Assembly: GCF_009664835.1 (NCBI RefSeq)
Contig: NZ_CP045929.1
Coordinates: 3,782,001-3,846,000, forward strand
Length of the DNA stretch: 64,000 bases
Direction: 5' to 3'
DNA from: Allosaccharopolyspora coralli
Lineage (GTDB): Bacteria; Actinomycetota; Actinomycetes; Mycobacteriales; Pseudonocardiaceae
Below, piece by piece: positions 46,481-55,100 of the stretch (the first letter of the stretch is position 1; each line of letters begins with the position of its first letter). Both the position numbers and the translations under genes were made by a program. The notes below the pieces were generated by a model, which saw only the letters and a program-made list of their open reading frames with translations, was not told the origin of the DNA and ran no database searches.

Positions 46481-49400
46481 TCAGAGCAGTGTGTCCATCG
46501 CCTTGTGCAACCGCTTCACCGACACCGGCTGTGGTGTGCCCAGGGACTGCGCGAAGAAGCTCACCCGCAGGTCCTCGATCATCCACCCGATGCGACGCAG
46601 TTCGTCGCTGACCGGGCGTTCCTGCGGAACGCCGTCGAGCAGCCCCTGGTAGCGGTCCTCGACTTGATGGACCTCGTCCATCAAGTCACGGTCGCGTCGC
46701 GGGTTCTGCGGCAGCTTGTCGAGCCGGTGCTCGATCCCCCGCAGGTACCGAGTGAGGTCCGGCAGTCGATCCCATCCGGTGGCGGTGACGAAGCCGGGAT
46801 GAATCAGGTTCGACAGCTGGGTCGTGATGTCCTCGCGGGCCTCGGCCGGGAGCTGTCCGCCCCGTTCCGCGAGCAGCGTGTCGACCTGTTGTGCCGCGGT
46901 CAGCACCTTCTCCACTGTGGACACCAGATGTGCCGTGTACGGCCCGATGCCGACCCGCACCTTCTCCTTGAGCGTGCCGAAGGCCGTTTCCTCCCACACC
47001 GGACCACCGTTCTCGGCGACGATCTTGTCGACGGCACATCCCACGCAGTCCTCGACGAGCGCGGCGACGTCACCGTGCGGGCTGCGGGAGAACACCAGGC
47101 GGGCCCGCGTCGACAGCCCCTTGACCTGTGACTTCACCGGCGACGGCACGGCCATGAGCAGCATCCGTCGAGTCCCGGCCCAGCCGGCGGCGCGCTGCTC
47201 GGCCTCCGTGCCGAACATGCGCACGCCGACGCTCTCGCCCTCGTCGACCAACGCCGGGAACGCTTTGACGTCCTGCTCGTCGGCCCGCTGCTCGAACGTG
47301 CGCGGCAGGTCCCCGAAATCCCATTCGGTCACCCCGCTGCGTTCGACTCCGTCAGCGGCCGCGGACAAGGCGGCGCTCATGTTCGGCCGGAGTTGTTGTT
47401 TCAACGCCTGCAGATCACGGCCCTCGGCGACCGTCGTGGAATCCTCGACCACCCTGAAGGTGATCCTGAGGTGACCGGGAAGTGCCGCGAAGTCCCATTC
47501 CTGACGCGCCACCGTGATTCCGGTCAGCGCCCGCAGTTCCCGCTCCAATGTGTCCAGCAGCGGCTCCGAACACGGCCGCACCCGCTGCAGCACGGCCTTC
47601 GCGTAGTCGGGTGCGGGAACGAAGTTGCGCCGCAAGGGTTTCGGCAGGGACTTGATCAGTGCGGTGACCAGTTCTTCGCGCAGGCCGGGGATCTGCCATT
47701 CGAACTCGACCGGATCGATCTGATTGAGTACCGGCACCGGGATGTGCACGGTGACACCGTCGGCGTCGGCACCGGGTTCGAACTGGTAGGTCAACGGCAG
47801 TTCGTGCGCGTTCTGTCGCCAGCTGTCCGGGTAGTCGGCGTCGCTGACCGCGCCCTTGCTGGTGTTGATCAGCATCGACTTCTCGAAGTCGAGCAGGTGC
47901 GGATCCTCGCGCCGCTTCTTCTTCCACCACGAGTCGAAGTGCTTGCCCGAGACAACGTCGGACCCGACGCGCCGGTCGTAGAACTCGAAGAGCGTTTCGT
48001 CGTCGACGAGGATGTCGCGGCGCCGCACCCGCTGCTCCAGTTCGTCGACCTCGGCGAGCAGTGCCCTGTTGTCGTGGAAGAACTGGTGCCGCGTGTCCCA
48101 GTCACCCTCCACGAGCGCGTGCCGGATGAACAGCTCGCGGGACAACTCGGGGTCGATGCGCCCGTACTGGACCTTGCGGTCCGCGACCAACGGAACCCCG
48201 TAGAGCGTGACCTTCTCGAAGGCGACGACCGCGGCCCGGTCCTTCTCCCAGTGCGGTTCGCCGTAGTTGCGTTTCACCAGGTGCTGGGCGAGTTTCTCGA
48301 CCCACTCGGGCTCGATGCGGGCCACGACCCGCCCCCACAGCCGGGATGTCTCGACGAGTTCGGCGGCCATCACCCAGCGCGGCGGTTTCTTGAACAACGC
48401 CGACCCGGGGAACACCGCGAACTTCGTCCCGCGTGCGCCGACGAACTCGGTCATCGGTTTCCGTTGCGGACGTTGCTGCGATCGAGGTTTGCGCTCCTCG
48501 TCCTTGAGCCCGATGTGCGAGAGCAGCCCGGACAGCAAGGACTGGTGGATCCGGGGCGAGTCGGCCGGCTCGTCGTTGATCGAGAGTCCGAGTTGTTTGA
48601 CCATCTGACGCAGCTGCGAATACAGGTCCTGCCACTCGCGCACCCGCAGATAGTTGAGGAACTCGGCCCGGCACAGCTTGCGGAACTGGTTCGACGAGAG
48701 CTCGCGCTGTTGCTCCCGCGCGTAGTTCCACAGGTTCAGATAGGCGAGGAAGTCGGATTCCTTGTCGGCGAAGCGGCGGTGCTTCTCGTCGGCCGCCTGC
48801 TGCTTGTCCGCCGGACGTTCACGAGGATCCTGAATGGACAGGGCGGCGGTGATGACCATCGCCTCCCGCACACAGCCGTTGCGTTCGGCCTCCAGCACCA
48901 TCCGTGCGAGCCGCGGGTCGATCGGCAGCTGGGAGAGCTTGCGCCCGACACCGGTCAGGCGCCGCTGGGCGCCGTTCCCGGATTTCGCGGATTTCGTGTC
49001 CTGCTCGATCGCGCCCAGCTCGTGCAGCAGGTTCACTCCGTCCGTGATCTGCCGCTTGTCCGGCGGTTCCACGAACGGGAAGGACGCGATGTCGCCCAAC
49101 CCGAGGGAGGTCATCTGCAGGATCACCGACGCCAGGTTCGTGCGCAGAATCTCCGGGTCGGTGAACTCGGGCCGCGCCAGGAAGTCGTCCTCGGAGTACA
49201 GACGGATGCAGATGCCGTCGGAGGTTCGCCCGCAGCGGCCTTTCCGCTGGTTCGCCGACGCCTGCGAGACGGCCTCGATCGGCAGTCGCTGCACCTTCGT
49301 CCGCGCGCTGTAGCGGGAGATTCTGGCGGTGCCCGGGTCGATCACGTATTTGATGCCCGGCACCGTCAACGACGTTTCGGCGACGTTGGTCGCGAGCACG

Positions 49401-50446
49401 ATCCGCCTGCCCGTGTGCCGCTGAAAAACCCGGTGCTGCTCGGCCGACGACAACCTCGCGTACAACGGCAACACTTCGGTGTTGCGCAGCTCGACCTGGT
49501 TCAGCGCGTCGGCGGTGTCCCGGATCTCGCGCTCGCCACTGAGGAACACGAGTACGTCGCCGGGTCCTGCGGCGGCGAGCTCGTGGACGGCGTCGATGAT
49601 GCCCTGCGTCTGGTCCCGCTCGTCACGGCTGTCGGCCTCGCCGTCGTCGTCGAGCAGCGGGCGGTAGCGCACCTCCACGGGATAGGTGCGTCCGGAGACC
49701 TCGACCACCGGTGCGTCGCCGAAGTGCCGGGAGAAGCGCTCCGGGTCGATCGTGGCCGACGTGATGATCACCTTGAGGTCGGGGCGGCGCGGCAGGAGCT
49801 CCTTGAGGTAGCCGAGCAGGAAGTCGATGTTGAGGCTGCGCTCGTGCGCCTCGTCGATGATGATCGTGTCGTAGCGGCGCAACAGCCGGTCGCGTTGGAT
49901 CTCCGCGAGCAGGATGCCGTCGGTCATCAGCTTGACGAGCGTGTCGTCGCCGGACCGGTCGGTGAAACGCACCTGGTAGCCGACCGTCGCGCCGAGCTCG
50001 GTGTCGAGCTCCTCGGCGACCCGCTCGGCGACGGTGCGCGCGGCCAACCGCCTGGGCTGGGTGTGGCCGATGAGCCCCTGCACGCCGCGGCCGAGCTCCA
50101 GACACATCTTCGGGATCTGCGTCGTCTTCCCCGACCCCGTCTCACCCGCGACGATCACGACCTGGTTGTCGCGGATCACCTCGAGCAGGTCGTCCCTCTT
50201 GTGGCTGACCGGCAACGCGTCCGGGTAGCCGATACTCGGGACCTGTGCGCGCCGGTTCTGCACGCGCGTCTCGGCGGCGTCGACGTCGGCGGCGATCTCG
50301 CTGGTGACGGCCTCCACAGCCTGCGGATCGCGGATCTTGCGCACGCCGTCGAGACGGCGACGCAGCCGCACCTGCTCGTGGTGCATCAGCGAGGGCAGGC
50401 GTTCGCGCAGGTCGGCGAGTGCCGTGCTGTCCGGAGTGGGTCCCAT
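46481..50446 (-). CDS. hrpA: ATP-dependent RNA helicase HrpA
   Basis: 1321-aa DEAH-box helicase. Walker A is VIVAGETGSGKTTQIPK near residue 85, motif II IIIDEAHERSLNIDF, motif III TSATID, motif VI QRKGRCGRTSDGICIRLY; then the HA2/OB-fold region and the large C-terminal domain (DUF3418) typical of HrpA. In other bacteria HrpA acts on RNA and helps rescue collided or stalled ribosomes. The ATG at 50446 has no strong ribosome site. The longest gene in the window. Confidence 0.97.
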   Translation of the reverse strand: MGPTPDSTALADLRERLPSLMHHEQVRLRRRLDGVRKIRDPQAVEAVTSEIAADVDAAETRVQNRRAQVPSIGYPDALPVSHKRDDLLEVIRDNQVVIVAGETGSGKTTQIPKMCLELGRGVQGLIGHTQPRRLAARTVAERVAEELDTELGATVGYQVRFTDRSGDDTLVKLMTDGILLAEIQRDRLLRRYDTIIIDEAHERSLNIDFLLGYLKELLPRRPDLKVIITSATIDPERFSRHFGDAPVVEVSGRTYPVEVRYRPLLDDDGEADSRDERDQTQGIIDAVHELAAAGPGDVLVFLSGEREIRDTADALNQVELRNTEVLPLYARLSSAEQHRVFQRHTGRRIVLATNVAETSLTVPGIKYVIDPGTARISRYSARTKVQRLPIEAVSQASANQRKGRCGRTSDGICIRLYSEDDFLARPEFTDPEILRTNLASVILQMTSLGLGDIASFPFVEPPDKRQITDGVNLLHELGAIEQDTKSAKSGNGAQRRLTGVGRKLSQLPIDPRLARMVLEAERNGCVREAMVITAALSIQDPRERPADKQQAADEKHRRFADKESDFLAYLNLWNYAREQQRELSSNQFRKLCRAEFLNYLRVREWQDLYSQLRQMVKQLGLSINDEPADSPRIHQSLLSGLLSHIGLKDEERKPRSQQRPQRKPMTEFVGARGTKFAVFPGSALFKKPPRWVMAAELVETSRLWGRVVARIEPEWVEKLAQHLVKRNYGEPHWEKDRAAVVAFEKVTLYGVPLVADRKVQYGRIDPELSRELFIRHALVEGDWDTRHQFFHDNRALLAEVDELEQRVRRRDILVDDETLFEFYDRRVGSDVVSGKHFDSWWKKKRREDPHLLDFEKSMLINTSKGAVSDADYPDSWRQNAHELPLTYQFEPGADADGVTVHIPVPVLNQIDPVEFEWQIPGLREELVTALIKSLPKPLRRNFVPAPDYAKAVLQRVRPCSEPLLDTLERELRALTGITVARQEWDFAALPGHLRITFRVVEDSTTVAEGRDLQALKQQLRPNMSAALSAAADGVERSGVTEWDFGDLPRTFEQRADEQDVKAFPALVDEGESVGVRMFGTEAEQRAAGWAGTRRMLLMAVPSPVKSQVKGLSTRARLVFSRSPHGDVAALVEDCVGCAVDKIVAENGGPVWEETAFGTLKEKVRVGIGPYTAHLVSTVEKVLTAAQQVDTLLAERGGQLPAEAREDITTQLSNLIHPGFVTATGWDRLPDLTRYLRGIEHRLDKLPQNPRRDRDLMDEVHQVEDRYQGLLDGVPQERPVSDELRRIGWMIEDLRVSFFAQSLGTPQPVSVKRLHKAMDTLL

Positions 50447-50569
50447 ACCGCACCCCAGGATAGGCGGCTCCCCGGCCGAGGTGCCTCCCTATTCCCGCCG
50501 AAGGCGAGCTGCGTCACGTCCAGCGGCGAAACTATGACTGGGCGCGGGTGGCTCATGTGCGACAGCAGC

Positions 50570-50656
50570 GGGGGCAGTCGGCACAGTGTGCGCGGCGAAG
50601 CCGCTGGGCGCTGAGGTCCCGCCACCCAGCCACCAACCCTCGGCTGGGAGTTCTCA
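50570..50656 (-). repeat. Family-F sequence at a gene end
   Basis: On the minus strand, beginning at the TGA of the THUMP-like gene: GAGAACTCCC, then GGGTTGGTGGCTGGGTGGCG and CCTCAGCGCCCAGCGG. It matches the first third of the longer family-F copies. The rest of the 207-base gap to hrpA shows nothing else. Confidence 0.7.
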
Positions 50657-51847
50657 CGCTGGTGGTGTGCGCTCGGCGACGCACAGGTACGCCATCGGGG
50701 TGCTGCCGACTCGGGTGAGCAGGACGCTCGCACTGCCCGGCCCCTTCGGTTTGAGCCTGCGGCGCAGGGCGTCGGGGTCGACGTCGAGCCCGCGAACGAG
50801 GATCTCGACGACGCCGATCCGGTGCTTGCGCAACAACGCCCGGAGTGCCTTCTCGTTGTGGCGCCCGCTGTCGAACACCCGAAACGCCCGGACGTCCGGC
50901 GGCGGCGCGTCACCGGTGAGGTAGGCGATGCGGTGATCGAGCTGCCCGAGTCCGTGACGCGCGGCGTACTGGCGCACCAGACCTGCCCGCACGACGGAGC
51001 CGTCCGGGTCCACGATCCACTGCCCCACCGGCCTCTCCGGGCATTCGTCCGATTCCGTGTCCGTGATCGTCCATTTCGCACAGCCACCGGAAGCGGTGCG
51101 CCGCAACACCGTGGCCCGGCGCCGGACTCCGGGCGTCGCCAGCTCGCCGAACCACAGGCACGCCTCCCGCACCCGAGCGTCCAGGGACACGACTTCGACC
51201 TCTGCGGATTCCGGCACGGCCGCGAAGTCGAGCCCCGGGGCGCATTTCACCGTGAGATCCCGTCCGGCATACGTCTCGACCAGTTCGTCCAGCCGCGGCA
51301 CAAGGTCCGCGGCCTTCCAGGTGCGCCTGCCCGCGCTGTCCCGTCGCGCCGGATCGGCGACGACCGCGGTGGCTCGGGTCGTCGGGCGCAACGCGTCCGC
51401 ACGCACGAGCAGCGCCCGTGTCTCGCGGAGATTGTGCCGCGCCATCGCGAGCCGGACGGAATCGAGATCGGAGCCCACGCTGTGCCAAGCCTGAGTCGCG
51501 ATCTCGTGCAAGTCCGCGCCGACGGAGCACGTCACGTCGTGCACGTCGCGGCCGGACAGCCGGCGAGCCCGATGTCGCGCGACCTCGGCCGGCGTCGCCT
51601 GTTGCAGCGCCGGATCCGTGAACAACCACCGGGACGGATCGGCCACTTTGGACTCGGCGCGTCGGCGTAGGACCGCTGTTTCCAGTGCCGCGGACGAAAA
51701 GCGCTCTCCTGCGAGTCTCCGCGCAGTCGCGACGTCGTCCATTCTGGACTTCGCCGTGAGTGGACGACGATCCAGTTCGGCCAGTACCGCAGCGCCGTCG
51801 TCGGAACGCAGAAACGCGACGTCGTCCGTGTCGAAGGTGTACGCCAC
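50654..51847 (-). CDS. THUMP-like-domain class I methyltransferase
   Basis: 397 aa. The middle has a Rossmann methyltransferase core (DVTCSVGADLHEIATQAW for motif I, then VVADPARRD, an NPPY-like catalytic position). The C-terminal part (DSGRHNEKALRALLRKHRIGVVEILVRGLDVDP) is the THUMP-like RNA-binding module found in this actinobacterial family. It is probably an RNA-modifying enzyme; the target is unknown. The GTG start overlaps the stop of the upstream methyltransferase (TAGTG). Confidence 0.8.
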   Translation of the reverse strand: MAYTFDTDDVAFLRSDDGAAVLAELDRRPLTAKSRMDDVATARRLAGERFSSAALETAVLRRRAESKVADPSRWLFTDPALQQATPAEVARHRARRLSGRDVHDVTCSVGADLHEIATQAWHSVGSDLDSVRLAMARHNLRETRALLVRADALRPTTRATAVVADPARRDSAGRRTWKAADLVPRLDELVETYAGRDLTVKCAPGLDFAAVPESAEVEVVSLDARVREACLWFGELATPGVRRRATVLRRTASGGCAKWTITDTESDECPERPVGQWIVDPDGSVVRAGLVRQYAARHGLGQLDHRIAYLTGDAPPPDVRAFRVFDSGRHNEKALRALLRKHRIGVVEILVRGLDVDPDALRRRLKPKGPGSASVLLTRVGSTPMAYLCVAERTPPA

Positions 51848-52632
51848 TACAGCCGCTCGAGGCCGTGCGTCTGCATACCGGACAGCGTCACCGCACCGAA
51901 GAGTTCACGCGGGAGCGCACCCGACACTCGTCGGTCCACCCAGGACAGATGACGAGCGGACCGCCGGACGAACGGCTCCCACCACGACCCGAGCTCGCCG
52001 CGGACCACTTCCGCAGTGCGGGCAGGAAGACCGAACCACGCCGCGGACAGATCCTCACCCCGGGCTTGCACGTCCACCGCCCCCAGCCGGAGCACAAGAC
52101 GTTCCAGGCCCTCCGGGTGCACCGGAAGCTCGGCAACGTCGTCTGCCGGCGACTCGCCGGGTTCCCGCGTGGACAGCCACGCGCCGAGTCGGTCCGCCGC
52201 CCGGTTCGTGAAAGATCCGAGAGTCGTCCGTTCCCCGGCGAACACGAAGCGGCCACTCGGCCCCAACACGCGCAAGGTCTCCCGCAGAACGGCAGGCACG
52301 TTGCGAACCCGGCCCAACGCGCCCAGTCCCACGACGGCGTCGAAAGTGCCGTCCGCGAACGGCAACTCGTCCCACTCGCCGACCGTGCCCCGGATGCCGA
52401 AACCGACGGTCTTCGCCGCCAGCCGCACCGATTCGAGCCGCGCGGGTGACGGCTCGACGACCGAACCCTCCTCGACCAGACCTCGCCGCAGCAACTCGGG
52501 GAGCAAGCCGCCACCGCCGAGCGCCAGCACACGACGGTGCGGTGTCTGGCGGGTCAGCTCACCGAACCCGTCCGCAGCGGTGAGCACCGCGCGCTGCTCG
52601 TGTCCCGCGTCGTCGGTGGAGAACGCCGTCAC
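51847..52632 (-). CDS. Class I SAM-dependent methyltransferase
   Basis: 261 aa, type-11 methyltransferase. Motif I is RVLALGGGGLLPELL (a glycine-rich variant), the acidic SAM contact lies in GSVVEPSPARLESVRLA, then WDELPFADGTFDAVVGLGALGRV and LRVLGPSGRFVFAGE. The substrate cannot be told. GTG at 52632 with GGGAG upstream. Cotranscribed with the THUMP-like gene. Confidence 0.85.
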   Translation of the reverse strand: MTAFSTDDAGHEQRAVLTAADGFGELTRQTPHRRVLALGGGGLLPELLRRGLVEEGSVVEPSPARLESVRLAAKTVGFGIRGTVGEWDELPFADGTFDAVVGLGALGRVRNVPAVLRETLRVLGPSGRFVFAGERTTLGSFTNRAADRLGAWLSTREPGESPADDVAELPVHPEGLERLVLRLGAVDVQARGEDLSAAWFGLPARTAEVVRGELGSWWEPFVRRSARHLSWVDRRVSGALPRELFGAVTLSGMQTHGLERL

Positions 52633-52682
52633 ATTCGCTCCCTGCCGGTGGGCGGTCGCGCGGGCACGCGACCGCCCGACCC

Positions 52683-53465
52683 TCACTTGCCGGTGAACTC
52701 GGCCTTACCCGGCCCGCTCTCGATGAACGACCGCATGCCGATCTTCTGGTCCTCGGTGGCGAACCCGGCCGTGAACAGGTGCGTCTCCATCTTCAGGCCG
52801 GTGTCCAGGTCGACGTCGAGCCCGCCGTCGATCGCGGCCTTCGCCGCCGCCAGCGCACGAGCGGGCCCCTTCGCGAACGGGGCGACCCACTGCTGTGCGG
52901 CCGAGAAGACCGCGCCCGGCTCGACGAGCTCGTCGACCATGCCGATCGCGAGCGCCTCGTCGGCCTCGACGAACCGGCCGGTGTAGATGATGTCCTTCGC
53001 CTTGCTCGGACCGACCAGGCGCGCGAGCCGCTGTGTTCCGCCGGCCCCAGGGATCACGCCGAGCAGAATCTCGGGCTGGCCGACTCGCGCGTCGTTCGTC
53101 GCGATGCGGCGGTCGCAGGCCAGCGCCAGCTCCATCCCGCCGCCGAGCGCGTAGCCGGCGATCGCGGCCACCGTCGGTTTCGGGATCGCCGCGACCGCAC
53201 TGACCGCGTGCGAGAGGCCGCGCTGTTCCTTGACGGCCATGTCGGTAGCGGACTTGTCGGCCATCTCCTTGATGTCGGCGCCCGCGGCGAAGACCTTCTC
53301 GCCGCCGTAGACGATGACCGCCCGCACGTCGTCCCGTTCGGCGGCCTCGACCGCCACCTCGCGCAACTCCTGCTCGATCTGCTGGTTCAACGCGTTCATC
53401 TTCGGACGATCGAGCCTGATCGTGCCGATTCCGCCCTCGACCTCGAGCCTGACGAACTCACCCAC
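52683..53465 (-). CDS. Enoyl-CoA hydratase/isomerase
   Basis: 260 aa crotonase-fold enzyme that hydrates 2-enoyl-CoA in beta-oxidation. The oxyanion segment FAAGADIKEMADK and IAGYALGGGMELALACD match, and both catalytic glutamates are present (in QPEILLGVIPGAGGTQRL). The position resembles mycobacterial echA17. GTG start with GGAGG 8 nt upstream. Downstream of the ABC ATPase gene. Confidence 0.93.
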   Translation of the reverse strand: MGEFVRLEVEGGIGTIRLDRPKMNALNQQIEQELREVAVEAAERDDVRAVIVYGGEKVFAAGADIKEMADKSATDMAVKEQRGLSHAVSAVAAIPKPTVAAIAGYALGGGMELALACDRRIATNDARVGQPEILLGVIPGAGGTQRLARLVGPSKAKDIIYTGRFVEADEALAIGMVDELVEPGAVFSAAQQWVAPFAKGPARALAAAKAAIDGGLDVDLDTGLKMETHLFTAGFATEDQKIGMRSFIESGPGKAEFTGK

Positions 53466-53529
53466 GAAAGCACCCTCCTCGTTGACACGGTGTCGAGCCG
53501 AAGGCTACCCACACCGCCCCGTGCCTCGC

Positions 53530-54324
53530 CTACGACGTGACTCGCCTGCGCGCGAAGTACCGGTCGCCGCTGCGAGTGAGTTCCAGGTCTTGATCGAAGG
53601 TCTTCGACAGGTTGTCCTCGGTGAGCACGTCGTCGAGCAGTCCTTGCGCGACGACCGCACCCTCGCGCAGCAGCAGCGCGTGCGTGAACCCCGGCGGGAT
53701 CTCCTCGACATGATGGGTGACCAGCACCGACGCGGGCGCGTCCGGGTCCATCGCCAACGCCGCCAGCCGGGCGACGAGATCCTCCCGGCCGCCCAGGTCG
53801 AGTCCCGCGGCGGGCTCGTCCAGCAGCAGCAGCTCCGGGTCGGTCATCATCGCCCTGGCGATGACGACCCGTTTGCGCTCGCCTTCCGAGAGCGTGCCGA
53901 ACGTGCGTTCGGCCAGATGCGCGACACCGAGCAGTTCGAGCAGTTCGAGCGCACGGTCGGTGTCGAGGTCGTCGTACTCCTCGCGCCAGCGGCCCATCAC
54001 GGAGTACCCGGCGCTGACGACGACGTCGCGCACGACCTCGTCGGTCGGGACGCGCTGTGCGGTCGCCGCGGAGCTGAAGCCGATCCGGGGGCGCAGTTCG
54101 AAGACGTCGGTGCGGCCCAGCGTCTCGTCGAGGATCCCGACGATGCCCGCGGTCGGATGCATCTCGGCGCCGGCGAGCTTGAGCATGGTCGTCTTGCCCG
54201 CGCCGTTGGGACCGAGCACGACCCAGCGCTCGTCGAGCTCCACCGCCCAGTCGACGTCGGCGAGCAGTGCGGTCGAGCCCCGCCGGACGGTGACCCCGCT
54301 CATCCGGATGACCTGGTCCTCCAC
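53530..54324 (-). CDS. ABC transporter ATP-binding protein
   Basis: 264 aa single ATPase domain: Walker A VLGPNGAGKTTMLKL, signature TLSEGERKRVVIARAMM, Walker B LLLLDEPAAGLD and the H-loop LVTHHVEE. No membrane partner gene is adjacent, as for the similar mycobacterial Rv3041c, so its cargo is unknown. GTG at 54324 with GGAGG 5 nt upstream is preferred to upstream in-frame starts. Confidence 0.9.
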   Translation of the reverse strand: MEDQVIRMSGVTVRRGSTALLADVDWAVELDERWVVLGPNGAGKTTMLKLAGAEMHPTAGIVGILDETLGRTDVFELRPRIGFSSAATAQRVPTDEVVRDVVVSAGYSVMGRWREEYDDLDTDRALELLELLGVAHLAERTFGTLSEGERKRVVIARAMMTDPELLLLDEPAAGLDLGGREDLVARLAALAMDPDAPASVLVTHHVEEIPPGFTHALLLREGAVVAQGLLDDVLTEDNLSKTFDQDLELTRSGDRYFARRRVTS

Positions 54325-54454
54325 GTCTACCTCCCGCCGCACGACCGGGCCGCTCGGTGCCGCCGCGTGCCCGCCGATGATGTCCGATCCGGGCTCGCCG
54401 CCCGCGTCGCACCCATTGTCGCGGTTCCCCCCTTCCGGCCGGCGGGGTGGGGCA

Positions 54455-54680
54455 TGACAGCAAGGGAACATTCCTGTCACCGGTGCACGGAAAGTTCCCT
54501 TGCTGTCATCCCGCCCACCTCGCCCAGGGTGAGCAGCGTGACAGTAGGGGAACTGTCGGTCATCCGTGACAGGAAAGTTCCCTTCCTGTCACCGGCCCCG
54601 ACCGGCTGCTTCGCCGGGTGGGCGGGTGCGATGAAGGGAACCTTACGGTCATGTGTGCGCGGAATGTTCCCTTGCTGTCA
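54455..54680. repeat. Three family-B inverted repeats
   Basis: Copies at 54455-54508, 54539-54591 and 54630-54680. The best has arms TGACAGCAAGGGAAC and GTTCCCTTGCTGTCA; the second and third are degenerate in one arm. They fill the gap between the ABC ATPase gene and the metE promoter. Confidence 0.85.
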
Positions 54681-54692
54681 CCCGCTCCGCGG

Positions 54693-54720
54693 TTGTGTTC
54701 CGGCGCCGCGTCGGTAGTGT
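54693..54720 (+). promoter_or_regulatory. Candidate metE promoter
   Basis: TTGTGT (54693-54698) and TAGTGT (54715-54720) with a 16-base spacer. Transcription would start near 54727, upstream of the riboswitch, giving a leader of about 370 nt. Confidence 0.55.
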
Positions 54721-54759
54721 CTGCTGGTGCTGATGGTTCGTCGCCACGTCACGGGCACC

Positions 54760-54957
54760 GAACGCCACGGGGCGCGAGGCGACGAGGCAAGAGGGAACCC
54801 GGTGCGAGTCCGGGACTGCCCCGCAGCGGTGAGTGGGAACGACCGTCGTCGCGTCCGCGGAAGGACACGGCACTGGGAGCCGCAACGGCCCTGGGAAGCC
54901 GACGACCAGTAGGCCGTCCCGTCAGGGACCTGCCCGCGAGTCCGAAGACCTGCCATC
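54760..54957 (+). ncRNA. Cobalamin riboswitch upstream of metE
   Basis: The conserved core is easy to see: GGGAACCCGGTGCGAGTCCG, then ACTGCCCCGCAGCGGTGAG, a peripheral CTGGGAAGCCGACGACC stem, and the B12 box GAGTCCGAAGACCTGCC. It precedes the B12-independent methionine synthase, as in many actinobacteria, so adenosylcobalamin should switch metE off. The ends are approximate. Confidence 0.95.
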
Positions 54958-54960
54958 GGT

Positions 54961-54980
54961 GCGCACCCGGACGGGTGCGC
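54961..54980 (+). terminator. Hairpin directly behind the riboswitch
   Basis: GCGCACCC pairs with GGGTGCGC around a 4-base loop, 3 bases beyond the B12 box. It could be the expression platform, though no T-run follows; the remaining 120 bases to metE show no other clear signal. Confidence 0.5.
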
Positions 54981-55100
54981 TGTCCGGGGCCTCGTGGGTG
55001 GGCCGGGCGGACGTACGGGTCGTCGCCGCGATCCGCGCCGCGCGTCACCTCCTGCCTTCCCCGGACTCGTCCTTGTCGTCGAGCTCGCGAGGAGAGAGCT

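Noticed and set aside
47393-50614. 1073-codon open frame opposite hrpA
   Set aside because: hrpA has all helicase motifs in the other frame; the antisense reading is a composition effect.
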